Below, piece after piece: positions 47,726-57,653 of a stretch of 64,000 nt of DNA (position 1 is its first letter; every line of letters starts with the position of its first letter). Source of the stretch: Gracilaria domingensis (Eukaryota; Rhodophyta; Florideophyceae; Gracilariales; Gracilariaceae); the NCBI GenBank assembly GCA_022539475.1, contig VCMS01000250.1:1-64000 (forward strand). The letters are read 5' to 3'. The position numbers and the translations under genes were made by a program. Below the pieces are notes generated by a model. That model was not told the DNA's origin. It searched no databases and saw only the letters and a program-made list of their open reading frames with translations.

Positions 47726-48629
47726 CACAACTTGCAATTGCTTGGACTCTTGCTGTTTCGGGCGCATGAGGGCGCGGAGACGCGATGCATACTGTGCGTT
47801 CTTTTTGCCAACACAATGTTTATAGCACATGTTCGTGTCAACCATCATACTTTCAAATCTCAAAGCGATGCAAGTAGTAAACCGAACTTGATGGCGAGAC
47901 TTGCCGTTCAATGGTTGAACTTGAACCGCGTGCGAGTCTAACTCTTTCAACACCCTTCCACGCACTGGTCTCTCAAACAAACGTTACGGCTCGCCTAACT
48001 ATTTTGATTCAGTCAGTGACAAGCTTTGGCAACCTAAAGAAGCGTTTTTTAGTTGTCCAAAGCATGAAGCAGCTCCCATGAGAAACAGTTTGTCCAATCT
48101 GAGGGGACAGAGGAGGCTAGTGCGATGGGGTATCCTTTAGTTGCTTCCTACTACACGTCTATACTCTGGAAGTGTTGCTATGCTGTTTCGGCGAGACATT
48201 TGGGCTAACCAGTAAAGTGTGCTCATGCGTACGGAAATCAAAAGCACAAATCTCGACGATTGCTGGACTGCGGAGCTTGCAAGGGCATAAACAGTTCAAT
48301 TAAACTAGAACCAGTCTGCAATCGTCTTCTTTGCTCTTTCGAACCGTACCCAAACAGCTGTGTCAGCACACATGTTCCAGGGCGAAGTTAAGGCCAGCAT
48401 TACGTGGGCGTTCTACTTTTGCTCGTGACTTAAATCTCACGCTCAGAATAGCAGCTCGCGAGGGTGTTCCATTGTCGACAAAAGTCATTGCTCCTCGTGA
48501 GGTGCATGTAGCTCCCGAAAGCAAATGGGCACGTCTTCGCCGCCACTTGTTCACAGTGCCCTGTGGAAAGCAGCTGCTGTTCACGCCAAGAAACACTAAA
48601 ATGGTAGACGGTCATTTTAAAGGATAGGA
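47726..48629. other. Intergenic region
   Basis: No convincing gene. A 98-codon plus frame at 48331-48627 (M-L-F-R-T-V-P-K) and a 140-codon minus frame at 47558-47980 lack recognisable features. It ends in a (CT)n run that is the tail of the LINE fragment. Confidence 0.35.
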
Positions 48630-49190
48630 GGGCTACCTCTCTCTCTCTCTCTCTCTCATTTATGGGCGCCCTAGCTTAACTAGAACTAGCTGCGGAGCGC
48701 TTCTGAAAGAACCGCTCTCTCACTAGAAAGGCCAACACTTTTTCAGGCCACTTCAAGATGATTTCGCTGACGGACAAACCTCTACGCTCGCTCTGAGGAG
48801 GCAGGCTGAGTCGCCTTGAGAGTGTTCGCATCGGACACCTTAACAAATAGTGATCCACGGTATTTAGCACTCCAGGACGACAACGACAAACCAATCTTCT
48901 CTTCAACATATATGAGTCAAATGGGTGGAATTGTGAGCAATGTCCGACAAAAAGTTGGGATAGTACAACTTCGGCTTTCCTTTTCGTTACAATTCCAGTC
49001 AATGCTTCTGGCAGTGACTCATTCAAGGGCTTTGCAACCGTTTTCCTTGACACTCGCCGCGCTACTTCTGAAAAATCTATCGGAACTACAAGCTGCCTTG
49101 ATAAAGGTAGTTGTAGAGCTTGTCTGGCGAGCATATCCACAAAGTCGTTGCGCGGTATACCACAATGACTAGGAACCGAGCGCTACCTCT
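48630..49190 (-). mobile_element. LINE 3' end (RNase H and zinc knuckle region)
   Basis: The minus strand reads V-P-S-H-C-G-I-P-R-N-D-F-V-D-M-L-A, the last motif of the LINE-type RNase H, then about 100 residues, then C-R-C-R-P-G-V-L-N-T-V-D-H-Y-L-L-R-C-P, a zinc-knuckle-like C-terminus. The first part is shifted by one frame from the 48676-49140 ORF. The 3' end carries TTCTAGTTAAGCTAG and a (GA)n tail. A 5'-truncated copy of an I/Ingi-like non-LTR retrotransposon. Confidence 0.7.
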
Positions 49191-49334
49191 AATAGCTAAA
49201 CGGTAAAATCTTAGTCTTCCGGTACTGATTAGGCAACCTGCACATCGATTGTTGCCCTTTCCACTGAGAGAAAACTTGTCTTCTTCTTCTTTATTTTGGA
49301 CAGTAGTTTCTTATTCCTAAACTATAGTAGAGCC

Positions 49335-50015
49335 TCAAAGGAGGTTCTCTCTCTTCAAAAAGGCCAAGAAGTTCTTTGAATTATGTCTTATCAGGTACTG
49401 CACTGATGATTTGGCTTCATGTGGCTGTCCAGCCAGGAGGAGTCGTCGAGACATGTTCAAAAGTGGGCATTGTCGGACCACATGGTTGCAGTCTTTCTTA
49501 ACGTGTTTACTACAGGAGCACCTCAGCGTTTTATGATTCAGATAAGAGGCCACAGGGTGAACTGATGGCAAATGTCTTGTGAAGAATTGCGGCATTATCA
49601 CCTCAGCCTTACGGGTTGCTCCATGTTCCCCAACAAACTCGGGGGATTCTGGCAACAAAGTAAGGGACTTTTTCCTGCTTGAAAGAAGAATCTTAACATC
49701 AAGCATATCCATCGGGACAAGAATCAGGTTCGAGAGTGCTAAGTTTAGACCCTCCTTTGCAAGATTGTCGACCCTTTCGTTCTCAGGGATTCCGCAGTGG
49801 CTAGGTATCCAGTTGACGTAAACCCCGTTTTTCTTGCTCAAGTGGTGAATTATGAACGCCAGCTGTTGAGCATGAAATGGTTGTCTCCTTATATTTGTTT
49901 GCAGTATAACCACGGTGCACTGGGAGTCCAAAAACACTCTTGTGACCTGGTTTTCGACAACTTTTATTAGCGGCGTTTTACTCCCAGTTAGAAATTAGAG
50001 GTTGTTGTTCGCACT
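49335..50015 (-). mobile_element. LINE 3' end, second copy (RNase H)
   Basis: A 200-codon frame with R-V-F-L-D-S-Q-C-T-V-V (third RNase H acidic residue) and V-N-W-I-P-S-H-C-G-I-P-E-N-E-R-V-D-N-L-A (His and last Asp), then C-S-C-S-K-H-V-K-K-D-C-N-H-V-V-R-Q-C-P. It is homologous to the copy at 48630-49190, about half identical at protein level, so they are two lineages of one family inserted head to tail on the same strand. RT and endonuclease domains are missing. Confidence 0.75.
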
Positions 50016-50252
50016 ATAGAAGAAGAAGAAAGCAATTGCCCCATGCTCGGTACCCATGCTCGGTACCCGTGCAAAAGAGCTCTTGCCCCTATTCTCCTAC
50101 TGGCCGACATGCCATTATAAACTTACTAACTAATGGCTGCAGTACCAAAGGTAGTCAAACTGTTTACTTTGCGAACGTGCAACGCAAGACTCATCAGCTT
50201 TGCCGATTGAACTTTGCGACCTCAAACAAGAAAAGAAACACCAGCGACAGCA

Positions 50253-53189
50253 TCAGGCCATATAAGAGTCTACAAGACTTTGAACCACCAAATTCGGAAA
50301 CACATGTTCAACAGTCGTCTCCTGATGCACAACGAGTTCAACTTGTCTGACTTGCCCCGGAAACAAGTCAAAACAGTTATCCGATAAATCATATCTGACA
50401 GGCGCGACATAACGCTCCTTGCCGACTTTATCGGTGGCGGTGCCGAGCGCCCGTCTCGGGTGCCTCAACGTGATATGCACAAACGGTGCAAAAGTATCAC
50501 AGCTAATCTCCAGCATAGCCTTGCTCTTGCCGTCCTCAACTCTGAGGGCGTGGTGCGTCATGATCAGTTTAGGAGAAGCTAAGTTACAAAGGCGAGGGGA
50601 ACACAGCCAATGCGTAGAACATGATTCATATCGCATGCACTCGCTTTGTGCCTCAAGACGCACAACATAATTGCGAGGATTGCTCACCACACTCTCCCGT
50701 ACGTCGATCGTGACCAGTTTGCGTGAAGAATCCTGTTTTAAGCAGTATGCCTGCTCGACAGCTTTTACGGTTTGATTCGTAGAGATGTCGAATAAGCTCC
50801 ATGAGACGTTTACGGAAACTTCTGTCTCAAGTCCGTCGAATGTGCCGTACACCGAGAATAAGCCGGTGTCGCCCGTAAAAGAAATCAGGTTGCAGACCCC
50901 AACCGTTTGTTCCCCATGGTGAACAGCGCTAATCAGCAATGGAGCAAAAAACCTTTTGGCACCAAAGTGAAGTGCCTTCCAGTTTCCTCCAAACTCCAAG
51001 CTGCTCCACGAAAAGCATGGCCAGCAATCATTCAGCTGCCAGTACAGCGCGCCAGCACAGTACGGCCAGCTTCTTCGAAAGTGCTCGACACCCGTCTGCA
51101 TGCAAATCAGTTGGTTGATCTGCGACTGATAACTCAGCGACGCATAATCCTTGGGAGCTCGGAACAAACGCTGGCAGTACTCCATTATGATAAGGTTGCC
51201 ACTAGCGTTCTTCTGATGCGCTTCCATCAGCGGTCCGTACGGATTCAGTGCACCGGGATCGTCACCCACACACGCTCGCGCGCCGTCTTCTGAAAGGTAG
51301 GACTGCATTCCAAACTCGCTGCAAAAGCGGGATCTATGTGAGAGGTACGATGTGAGTGGCTTTCTTGCGTGCCACACATCCCAAAAATGAGTGTCGCCCG
51401 CGCGGGGGTTGTTGAAGCCCTTCTCGTAGCCGAGCGGATTGTGCGGACTTGACGGCCAGTACGGAATGTGGCCGGCGTCATTCTCCACCACGCTTGGGAG
51501 AATCTGGTAGAAGAGGGTATCATACGCGCGCTTGCTCTCTTCCGTGGCGACAATATCATGTGGCACTTGCTCCAGTTCGTTATTGCCGCACCACAGTGCC
51601 ATGCATGGGTGATTGCGAAGACGCGACACTTGGTACTGCGCCTCTTCGCGACACGACTGCAGAAACGGCTCATCGCCGGGATAAAGAGAACACGAGAACA
51701 TAAAGTCATGCCACAGCAGAATACCATGCTGGTCACAGAGCTCATAGAAGAGGTCGTTTTCGTACACGCCTCCACCCCAGACGCGCAGCATGTTCATATT
51801 GGCGGCGCACGCAGAAGCAATCGTTTGGCGGTATTCTTGCTCGGTGGTGAGATGGTACTGCATTCTTGAGGGAATGTAGTTGGCACCTTTGGCAAAGAAG
51901 GTGCGACCATTGACAGAAAACATGAGCGACTGATACTGCTCGGGCTGCTGCTCCGTTTGCGGGGCTGCTGCGTCAAGCATCGGATTGGCATCATCGCAAG
52001 CGAGCGCAGCTTGGCCGGGAACAGAGGGGTCCGTGATGAGCTGCAGGTGGCGTAGGCCGATGGTAAAGGAGCGAAACTGATGCACGACGGGGGGCTGATG
52101 CTGATGCGGTTGCAGGAGTACGGCGACGTACACCTGATATAGATTCTGTTCGCCCATGCCGTTTGGCCACCACAGGCGCGGCTGGACAAGGCTGAACTCG
52201 GCTTGGTAGCGACATGTGTGGCAGGCCGGAAGCTGCAGCTGCGAGAAGGGGTTGTACATGAACGGCTCCGAGGCGGAGCGGCGCGCAAGCTGCAGGTGCT
52301 CGAGCTGCACGCGATGGGCGTGCGCGCGCAGGCCATCGAGCGGCGAGCGGTCGCCGACGAGCAAGCTGCGAAGCGCGTCGGGCAGCTGGCCCGCCGGCGG
52401 CGCGCGCTCGCGCGCGCACAGCGCGGCGTGCAGCTCGCGCGGCAGCACGAGGCAGCGCACGTCGGGCGGCGCGGCGCGCTCGTCGACGAGCAGCTGCGCG
52501 GCGGCGCGCAGGCGCGCGGCCGGGCGCGGCGCGGCGCGCTCGACGGCGGGCGCGGCGCTGGCGTCGCACAGCAGCGGCGGCGCGACGCGCAGCAGCTCGA
52601 CGGCGGCGGCGACGCCCTGCGAGAGCTGGCGCGGCGCCCAGTCCCAGCCCGCCTGGAACTGCGGCACGCGCAGGCGCGACACGCCGCCCTGCGGGTCGTT
52701 CCACTCGCGGTAGCGGTGCGCGGCCGCGCGCGCGGCCAGCTGGTGGTCGACGGGCGCGAACTGCACGGAGAGCGCGTTGACGTCGCGCAGCAGATGCGAC
52801 TCGAGCGGCACGCAGCGCGGGCGGAAGGCGTTGTCGAGCGCGACGATGCGGCGGCCGTTGAGCAGCACCAGCGCGTCGAACAGCACGGCGTCCAGCCGCA
52901 GCGCGTGGCGGTCGGCCGCGCTCGCGGACGGCAGCGAGAAGCGCGCGTCGAGGCGCACGGCGACGCGCTGCAGCAGGCGGAAGCGCGCGTCGTTGCAGTT
53001 GTCGCGCAGAAACGGGTGCGGCAGCGCTTCGGCCAGCGCGGACAGCACCGTGGCGGGCAGGCGCACATTGTGCACGACGCGCGGCACGCCGGCGCGCTCG
53101 AGCGCGCGGCGCAGGCCGTCGGCGTCGGCGGCGTCGGCGTCGGCGTCGGCGCCGGCGACGAGCGCGAGCGTCCACGGCGCGACGCGCAT
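50253..53189 (-). CDS. Beta-mannosidase, glycoside hydrolase family 2
   Basis: 978 residues from the ATG at 53189 (M-R-V-A-P-W-T-L-A-L-V). The frame is open further upstream only because the sequence is very GC-rich; the upstream codons overlap the promoter of the divergent gene. Order: jelly-roll domain (residues 40-220, F-L-R-D-N-C-N-D, F-Q-A-G-W-D-W-A-P), Ig-like domain (W-W-P-N-G-M-G-E-Q-N-L-Y), TIM barrel (F-A-K-G-A-N-Y-I-P, L-R-V-W-G-G-G-V-Y-E-N-D, W-C-G-N-N-E538 acid/base, F-C-S-E625-F-G-M-Q nucleophile), and C-terminal Ig-like domains. It removes terminal beta-mannose from N-glycan cores or mannans, usually in the vacuole/lysosome. No clear signal peptide is seen. Confidence 0.9.
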   Translation of the reverse strand: MRVAPWTLALVAGADADADAADADGLRRALERAGVPRVVHNVRLPATVLSALAEALPHPFLRDNCNDARFRLLQRVAVRLDARFSLPSASAADRHALRLDAVLFDALVLLNGRRIVALDNAFRPRCVPLESHLLRDVNALSVQFAPVDHQLAARAAAHRYREWNDPQGGVSRLRVPQFQAGWDWAPRQLSQGVAAAVELLRVAPPLLCDASAAPAVERAAPRPAARLRAAAQLLVDERAAPPDVRCLVLPRELHAALCARERAPPAGQLPDALRSLLVGDRSPLDGLRAHAHRVQLEHLQLARRSASEPFMYNPFSQLQLPACHTCRYQAEFSLVQPRLWWPNGMGEQNLYQVYVAVLLQPHQHQPPVVHQFRSFTIGLRHLQLITDPSVPGQAALACDDANPMLDAAAPQTEQQPEQYQSLMFSVNGRTFFAKGANYIPSRMQYHLTTEQEYRQTIASACAANMNMLRVWGGGVYENDLFYELCDQHGILLWHDFMFSCSLYPGDEPFLQSCREEAQYQVSRLRNHPCMALWCGNNELEQVPHDIVATEESKRAYDTLFYQILPSVVENDAGHIPYWPSSPHNPLGYEKGFNNPRAGDTHFWDVWHARKPLTSYLSHRSRFCSEFGMQSYLSEDGARACVGDDPGALNPYGPLMEAHQKNASGNLIIMEYCQRLFRAPKDYASLSYQSQINQLICMQTGVEHFRRSWPYCAGALYWQLNDCWPCFSWSSLEFGGNWKALHFGAKRFFAPLLISAVHHGEQTVGVCNLISFTGDTGLFSVYGTFDGLETEVSVNVSWSLFDISTNQTVKAVEQAYCLKQDSSRKLVTIDVRESVVSNPRNYVVRLEAQSECMRYESCSTHWLCSPRLCNLASPKLIMTHHALRVEDGKSKAMLEISCDTFAPFVHITLRHPRRALGTATDKVGKERYVAPVRYDLSDNCFDLFPGQVRQVELVVHQETTVEHVFPNLVVQSLVDSYMA

Positions 53190-53447
53190 CGCGGCGCGCG
53201 GTGAGCGCGGGGGGGGTTGCGGCGGCGGCGCCGTCGCGCTGCGATCACGAGTGACGATTGTGAGGTGACGCCTCGGAGCGCGCGATCTGGCGCGCGCTGG
53301 TTGGCGGCCGCGCGCCAATGGCGGCGCGCGACAGCGGCACGCGCACAATATCTGTGGCGGCGGCCTTACCGCGCGCGCCCAGCTCTTGACTTGCGCGCGC
53401 AGCCGTCTCTGCGCGGCGGCGCGCCACCTCCGCCAGCGCCGCGCCAA

Positions 53448-54254
53448 ATGAGTTCGCCCTCGCCCTCGCCCTCGCCCTCGCCCTCGACTGCGGCTGGGAG
53501 CGCGCCGCCGGGCGCGCCGCGGCCGCTGACGACGCGCGCGCGCGCGTTCTGCGCGCCGCTGGCGCTGGCGCCGGCGCCGGCGCCGGCGCGCGCGCTGAGC
53601 GGCGGCAGACGGCCGCCGCTCGCGCGCGCGCGCGCGCGGCGGAGGCGGCGCGGCGCGCGGCTGCCGCACGCGGCGGCGGTGGCGCCGCCGCCGCGCACGC
53701 GCGGGAGCGGCGGCGGCGGCGAGTTCCGCGCGCCCGAGTACTACGCCAACGTGGGCTCGGTGATCGACACGCTGCGCGCCGACTACCCGCAGCTGCTGAG
53801 CGCGCCGCCGCAGCTGCACATCTACACGGAGCACGTGTCGTTCTCGGACGCGTCCGGCAACTGCATCCGCGGGCGGCGCGCGTACGCCAAGCTGCTGTGG
53901 CTGCTGCGGCTGCAGGCGGCGCTGTTCCTGGCGGCGTGGTGCGTGAGCGTGCAGAGCGTGCTGCACGACGACGTGGAGGGCGCCGTGTACGTGCGCTGGC
54001 GGCTGCAGCTGTCGCCGCGCAGCTGGACGCTGCTGTCGCCGCCCACGCCCGGCGGCGCCTTCGTGGTGGACGGCCTGTCGCTGTACCGCCTGGACCGCAG
54101 CGGCTGGGTGTACCAGCACAGCCTGGAGCACGCCGTGCGCCCGCGCCGCGGCGCGCGCGCGCTGCGCCGCGTGTGGCCGCGCGCCGCCGCCGCCGCCGCC
54201 GCCGCGCGCGCGCGCGCCGAGCCCAACGCCGCCGCCGCTCTGCCGCCCTTGTAA
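53448..54254 (+). CDS. DUF2358 (NTF2-like) plastid protein
   Basis: 268 residues from the ATG at 53448. Residues 1-90 form an S/P/A/R-rich transit-type leader with a (SP)n run. Residues 95-215 form the DUF2358 domain: V-I-D-T-L-R-A-D-Y-P-Q-L-L, I-Y-T-E-H-V-S-F-S-D, V-Y-V-R-W-R-L-Q-L, D-G-L-S-L-Y-R-L-D, V-Y-Q-H-S-L-E-H-A. The family is found in cyanobacteria and plastids and has no established biochemical role. The A/R tail after residue 235 is low complexity. It is transcribed divergently from the beta-mannosidase (258 bp between starts). Confidence 0.75.
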   Translation: MSSPSPSPSPSPSTAAGSAPPGAPRPLTTRARAFCAPLALAPAPAPARALSGGRRPPLARARARRRRRGARLPHAAAVAPPPRTRGSGGGGEFRAPEYYANVGSVIDTLRADYPQLLSAPPQLHIYTEHVSFSDASGNCIRGRRAYAKLLWLLRLQAALFLAAWCVSVQSVLHDDVEGAVYVRWRLQLSPRSWTLLSPPTPGGAFVVDGLSLYRLDRSGWVYQHSLEHAVRPRRGARALRRVWPRAAAAAAAARARAEPNAAAALPPL

Positions 54255-54486
54255 AACTACACAACCTTCGTATTTGCCAATTGCACTGCGCGCGCGCGCG
54301 CCGCAGCTCGCGGTCACATCTCCGCCCCCCCCCCGCTGACACGATCCATCACACGCGCCGCCTCATCGCCCCATACGCATACATAGCTGCCGCCGCAGCA
54401 TACTGTGCCCCCCGCGCCCTTGGTCGCGCGCGCGCGCCCCTGCCCGCCCCAATTCGCCCGCGTCCATCCCCCCCCCCCCCCCCGCA

Positions 54487-55359
54487 ATGAACAGCGCCTT
54501 CGTGCCGCCGGCCGCCGGCCGCCTCCGCCTCGCGCCGCGCCGCGCCGCGCCGCGCCACGCGCGCCGCCGCGCCGCGCCGCGCCACGCGCGCCGCCGCGCC
54601 GCCGCGCGCGCCGTCATGAGCGGCCCGCCCGCATCCGCATCCGCATCCGCATCCGCATCCGCCGCCGCCGCCGCCGCCGCCGCCGCGCAGACCGCCGTGT
54701 CCGACGGCGCGGCGCGCGCGCCGCTGCCCACGGCCGACGCCGCCGCCGCCGCCGCCGCCGACGGCGCCGACGCGTCCAAGTCGGCCATCCAGGCCATGCA
54801 CGACGTGGACGAGCTGCTGGCGCTGGCCGACGAGTTTGATCTGCGCGACCTGCGCGTCGTCGACCACGGCGTGTGCGTCGAGATCACGCGCGAGGGCGGC
54901 CGCGGCTTTGAGGACGGCAAGCTGGCCAGCCTGCCGCCCGCCGCCGGCGCCGCACCCGCCGCACCCGCCGCACCCGCGCCCGTCGTGCTGGACGGCGCGC
55001 CGCCGGCCACGCCGCTCGACGGCGGCGGCGGCGCGCCGGAATTGGAGCTGGAATTGGACGCGGCGCGCGAGCGCGAGGCGCGCGCGGGCGAGCGCAAGGA
55101 TCCGGACACGGTGTACGACTCGGACTTTGTGGTGACGTCCAATCGCGTGGGCTTCTTCTTCTCGGGCGCCAAGAACAAGCCGCCGCTGGTGCACGTGGGC
55201 GACCACGCCGACTTCAACCAGCCCGTGTGCATCATTGAGCAGCTGGGGCAGCAGTACGTGTACCTGTCGGAGGCGTCCGGCACGGTGCTCAAGATTTTCG
55301 TGGAGGACGGCGATGCGGTGGAATACGGGCAGCAGATTATGGTGATCCGACCGGACTAA
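54487..55359 (+). CDS. BADC: BADC: biotin-attachment-like subunit of plastid acetyl-CoA carboxylase without the biotin lysine
   Basis: 290 residues. Residues 1-95 are an R/A-rich transit peptide and alanine linker. Residues 104-136 (D-E-L-L-A-L-A-D-E-F-D-L-R-D-L-R-V-V) match the N-terminal helix-strand of BCCP/BADC. Residues 215-290 are the biotinyl-type domain: S-N-R-V-G-F-F-F-S-G, V-G-D-H-A-D-F-N-Q-P-V-C, then I-I-E-Q-L-G254 where BCCP has E-A-M-K-L, then V-E-D-G-D-A-V-E-Y-G. The biotin-accepting lysine is therefore Gly254. C-x-I-E-Q-L-G is the hallmark of plant BADC proteins, which replace BCCP in the carboxylase and lower fatty-acid synthesis. Alternative: an inactive lipoyl-type domain of other use, less likely. 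Confidence 0.85.
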   Translation: MNSAFVPPAAGRLRLAPRRAAPRHARRRAAPRHARRRAAARAVMSGPPASASASASASAAAAAAAAAQTAVSDGAARAPLPTADAAAAAAADGADASKSAIQAMHDVDELLALADEFDLRDLRVVDHGVCVEITREGGRGFEDGKLASLPPAAGAAPAAPAAPAPVVLDGAPPATPLDGGGGAPELELELDAAREREARAGERKDPDTVYDSDFVVTSNRVGFFFSGAKNKPPLVHVGDHADFNQPVCIIEQLGQQYVYLSEASGTVLKIFVEDGDAVEYGQQIMVIRPD

Positions 55360-55383
55360 GCGCGCGCGCGCGTCTATAATAAG

Positions 55384-55440
55384 TGTGTGTGTGTGTGCAA
55401 GTAAATGGGGCAAGGGGTGTGTGTGTGTGTGTGTGTGTGG
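55384..55440. repeat. (GT)n microsatellites
   Basis: Two GT runs (55384-55398 and 55419-55440) fill the 83-bp gap between the convergent 3' ends of BADC and the Tic20 gene. One or both must be transcribed in the 3' UTRs. Confidence 0.85.
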
Positions 55441-55442
55441 TT

Positions 55443-56093
55443 TTAATAGGGGCCCAGTTGTTGCTTGACCGAGTCGCTGACGGCGGGGATCTCGTCGGGC
55501 AGCTTGCCCTGCGCATTCATGACGAGCGCGTAGCCGACGGCGAGCATGACGGCGTAGAAGACGGCGGTGGTGCACAGCTCGGCGACGGTGGCGGGCACGG
55601 CGGCGCCCAGGCGCGCGCCCTGGAACAGCTGCGGCAGGATGAGCGCAATGTCCAGAATGAGCGCCTGGTACGTGTTGAAGCGCACGAAGCGCGACACGCG
55701 GCCGTTGCGCACCACAAACACAAACAGCAGCAGAAACACGCCGAACGCGAGGAACGGCACGCCGCGGTACAGGTTGTACAGCGGCAGCAGCGGCGGCAGC
55801 AGCGCGTTGGCCAGCAGCGGCACGCGCCGGAACACGTACGTGCCGAACGACAGCGCGTCCAGCAGCGGGATCACGTACGGCAGCGTCGCCAGCGCGCGCT
55901 CGGCGGGCGGCACGCCGCCGCCGCCGCCGCGCGGCGGCGGGCCCCAGCGCATGCGCGGCGCGCGCGCCGGCCGCGCGCGGCGGCGCGGCGGCGGCGCGCG
56001 CAGGCGGCTGACGCACGCGCGCAGCGGCGCGCGCGCGGCGGCGGCGGCGCGCGCGAGCGGCGGCGCGAAGGCGAGGCGCGGCGCGGGCGGCAT
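55443..56093 (-). CDS. TIC20: Tic20/Ycf60-type inner-envelope protein
   Basis: 216 residues. Residues 1-60 are an A/R/P-rich transit-type leader. Then the family core: L-A-T-L-P-Y-V-I-P-L-L-D-A-L, V-P-L-L-A-N-A-L-L-P-P-L-L-P-L-Y, Y-R-G-V-P-F-L-A-F-G-V-F, V-V-R-N-G-R-V-S-R-F-V-R-F-N-T-Y-Q-A-L-I-L-D-I, and two further hydrophobic stretches, four membrane helices in total. Tic20 forms the protein-conducting channel core of the inner chloroplast envelope translocon. It is convergent with BADC and divergent from DusA. Confidence 0.85.
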   Translation of the reverse strand: MPPAPRLAFAPPLARAAAAARAPLRACVSRLRAPPPRRRARPARAPRMRWGPPPRGGGGGVPPAERALATLPYVIPLLDALSFGTYVFRRVPLLANALLPPLLPLYNLYRGVPFLAFGVFLLLFVFVVRNGRVSRFVRFNTYQALILDIALILPQLFQGARLGAAVPATVAELCTTAVFYAVMLAVGYALVMNAQGKLPDEIPAVSDSVKQQLGPY

Positions 56094-56324
56094 GGCGGCT
56101 GTTGCCGAACCTCAAGGCGGCGGCGCGCGCGAGCTCATCGCGCCGCCGCTTTGATGGGAGCTGAGCGGCGCATGGCACGATGAGGCTGCGCGCACACGTG
56201 GCGCGGCCGCGCGCCGCCGCGCGCCGCGCCGCGACAAGTGCTCGCGCGGCGCGCGTCGCGTGCAGTTGCGCCGGCGCGCGCCGCCACCCCCCGCCCCCGT
56301 GAGATAACCGCCGGCGCCGACGCG

Positions 56325-56625
56325 ATGCGCCTCGGCCCGCGACGCCGCCTGCTCGCGCTCTCGTTCGCGCCGCCCGCGCCGCGCGGCGCCGCGACGATGA
56401 CGGCGGGCAGCGACGGCGCGGCGTGCGCGTGCGGCGAAGCGCGCGCCAAGGCGCGCGCGCTGTACGCGGTGGCGCCCATGATGGAGGTGACGGACCGCCA
56501 CTTCCGCACGCTGGCGCGGCTCATCTCGCGCCACGCCGCGCTGTACACCGAGATGGTGGTGGACCGCACGCTCATCCACAACGAGCGGCTGCGCGAGCTG
56601 GCGCTGCGCGTGCCGCCCGCGCCCG

Positions 56626-56668
<43 letters not shown>

Positions 56669-57653
56669 GCTGGTGCTGCAGCTGGGCGGCTCCGAGCCGC
56701 GCGAGCTGCAGCGCGCGGCGGCGCTGGCCGCGGCGTTCCCGTACGACGAGGTGAACCTCAACTGCGGCTGCCCGTCGCCGCGCGTGGCCGGCAAGGGCTG
56801 CTTCGGCGCCGCGCTGATGCGCACGCCGCGCGTGGTGGCCGACGCGTGCGCCGCCATGCGGCGCGAGCTGCCGCCGCACGTGGACGTGACGGTCAAGTGC
56901 CGCATCGGCGTGGACGACGACGACTCGTTCGAGCAGCTGTGCCACTTTGTGCGCGTGGTGTCGGAGCGCGGCGCCGTGTCGCACTTCATCGTGCACGCGC
57001 GCAAGGCGGTGCTGCGCGGGCTGTCGCCCGCGCAGAACCGCTGCGTGCCGCCGCTCAAGCACCACTACGTGCACGCGCTGGCGCGGCGCTTCCCGCGGCT
57101 GCGCTTCAGCGTGAACGGCGGGCTGGCGTCGGTGCACGACGCGGCCGCGCAGCTGGCGGCCGGCGTGCACGGCGCCATGGTGGGGCGCGCCGTCATGCGC
57201 CGCCCGTGGCACGCGCTGCGCGACGTGGACGCGGTGCTGTACGGCTGCGCGGCCGCGCCGACCACGCGCCGCGCCGTGCTGGCCGCGTACGTGCGCTACG
57301 CCGCCGCGGAGCGCGCCGCCACGCGCTGCTCCAAGCGCGCGCTGCTGCGCCCGCTGCTCAACCTGTTCGCCGGCGAGCCCAACGGCCGCCGCTTCCGCCG
57401 CGCCGTCGACGCCGGGCTCGCCGCCGACCGCGCGCTGCCGCGCATTGTGCGCGACGCGTGCGCCGAGCTGTCGGACGCCGTGCTGGACGAGCCGCCGCCG
57501 TCCGCCGCCGCCGCCGCCGACCGCGCGCTGCCGCGCATTGTGCGCGACGCGTGCGCCGAGCTGTCGGACGCCGTGCTGGACGAGCCGCCGCCGTCCGCCG
57601 CCGCCGCCGCCGCCGCCGCCGCGCGCGCCGCTGTCGTGGCGCCCGCGCCGTAA
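56325..57653 (+). CDS. dusA: tRNA-dihydrouridine synthase A
   Basis: 442 residues from the ATG at 56325; the frame opens earlier at a GTG. After a ~45-residue leader that may target an organelle, the FMN-dependent TIM barrel follows: V-A-P-M-M-E-V-T-D-R-H-F, Y-T-E-M-V-V-D, L-Q-L-G-G-S-E-P, N-L-N-C-G-C149-P-S (catalytic Cys), H-A-R-K-A-V-L-R-G-L-S-P-A-Q-N, V-N-G-G-L, M-V-G-R-A. It reduces uridines in the D-loop of tRNA. Peculiarities: a polyglycine insertion from a (GGC)n run near residue 105, and a perfect 93-bp tandem duplication at the C-terminus. Confidence 0.9.
57423..57608. repeat. Perfect 93-bp tandem duplication inside dusA
   Basis: 57423-57515 and 57516-57608 are identical and encode a 31-residue unit (A-D-R-A-L-P-R-I-V-R-D-A-C-A-E-L...) twice in frame. 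The identity and the flanking (GCC)n runs point to recent slippage or unequal exchange. Confidence 0.9.

Noticed and set aside
51794-53248. Minus-strand 484-codon frame overlapping beta-mannosidase.
   Set aside because: Low-complexity C/S/R/A sequence in another frame of the same GC-rich coding region.
53190-54317. Extension of the beta-mannosidase frame to a 1354-codon ORF.
   Set aside because: The upstream 376 codons are R/A-rich shadow of the divergent DUF2358 gene; GH2 homology begins after the ATG at 53189.
54349-56178. 609-codon minus-strand frame across BADC and Tic20.
   Set aside because: Passes through the antisense of BADC with R/A/G runs; both real genes have recognisable domains in other frames.
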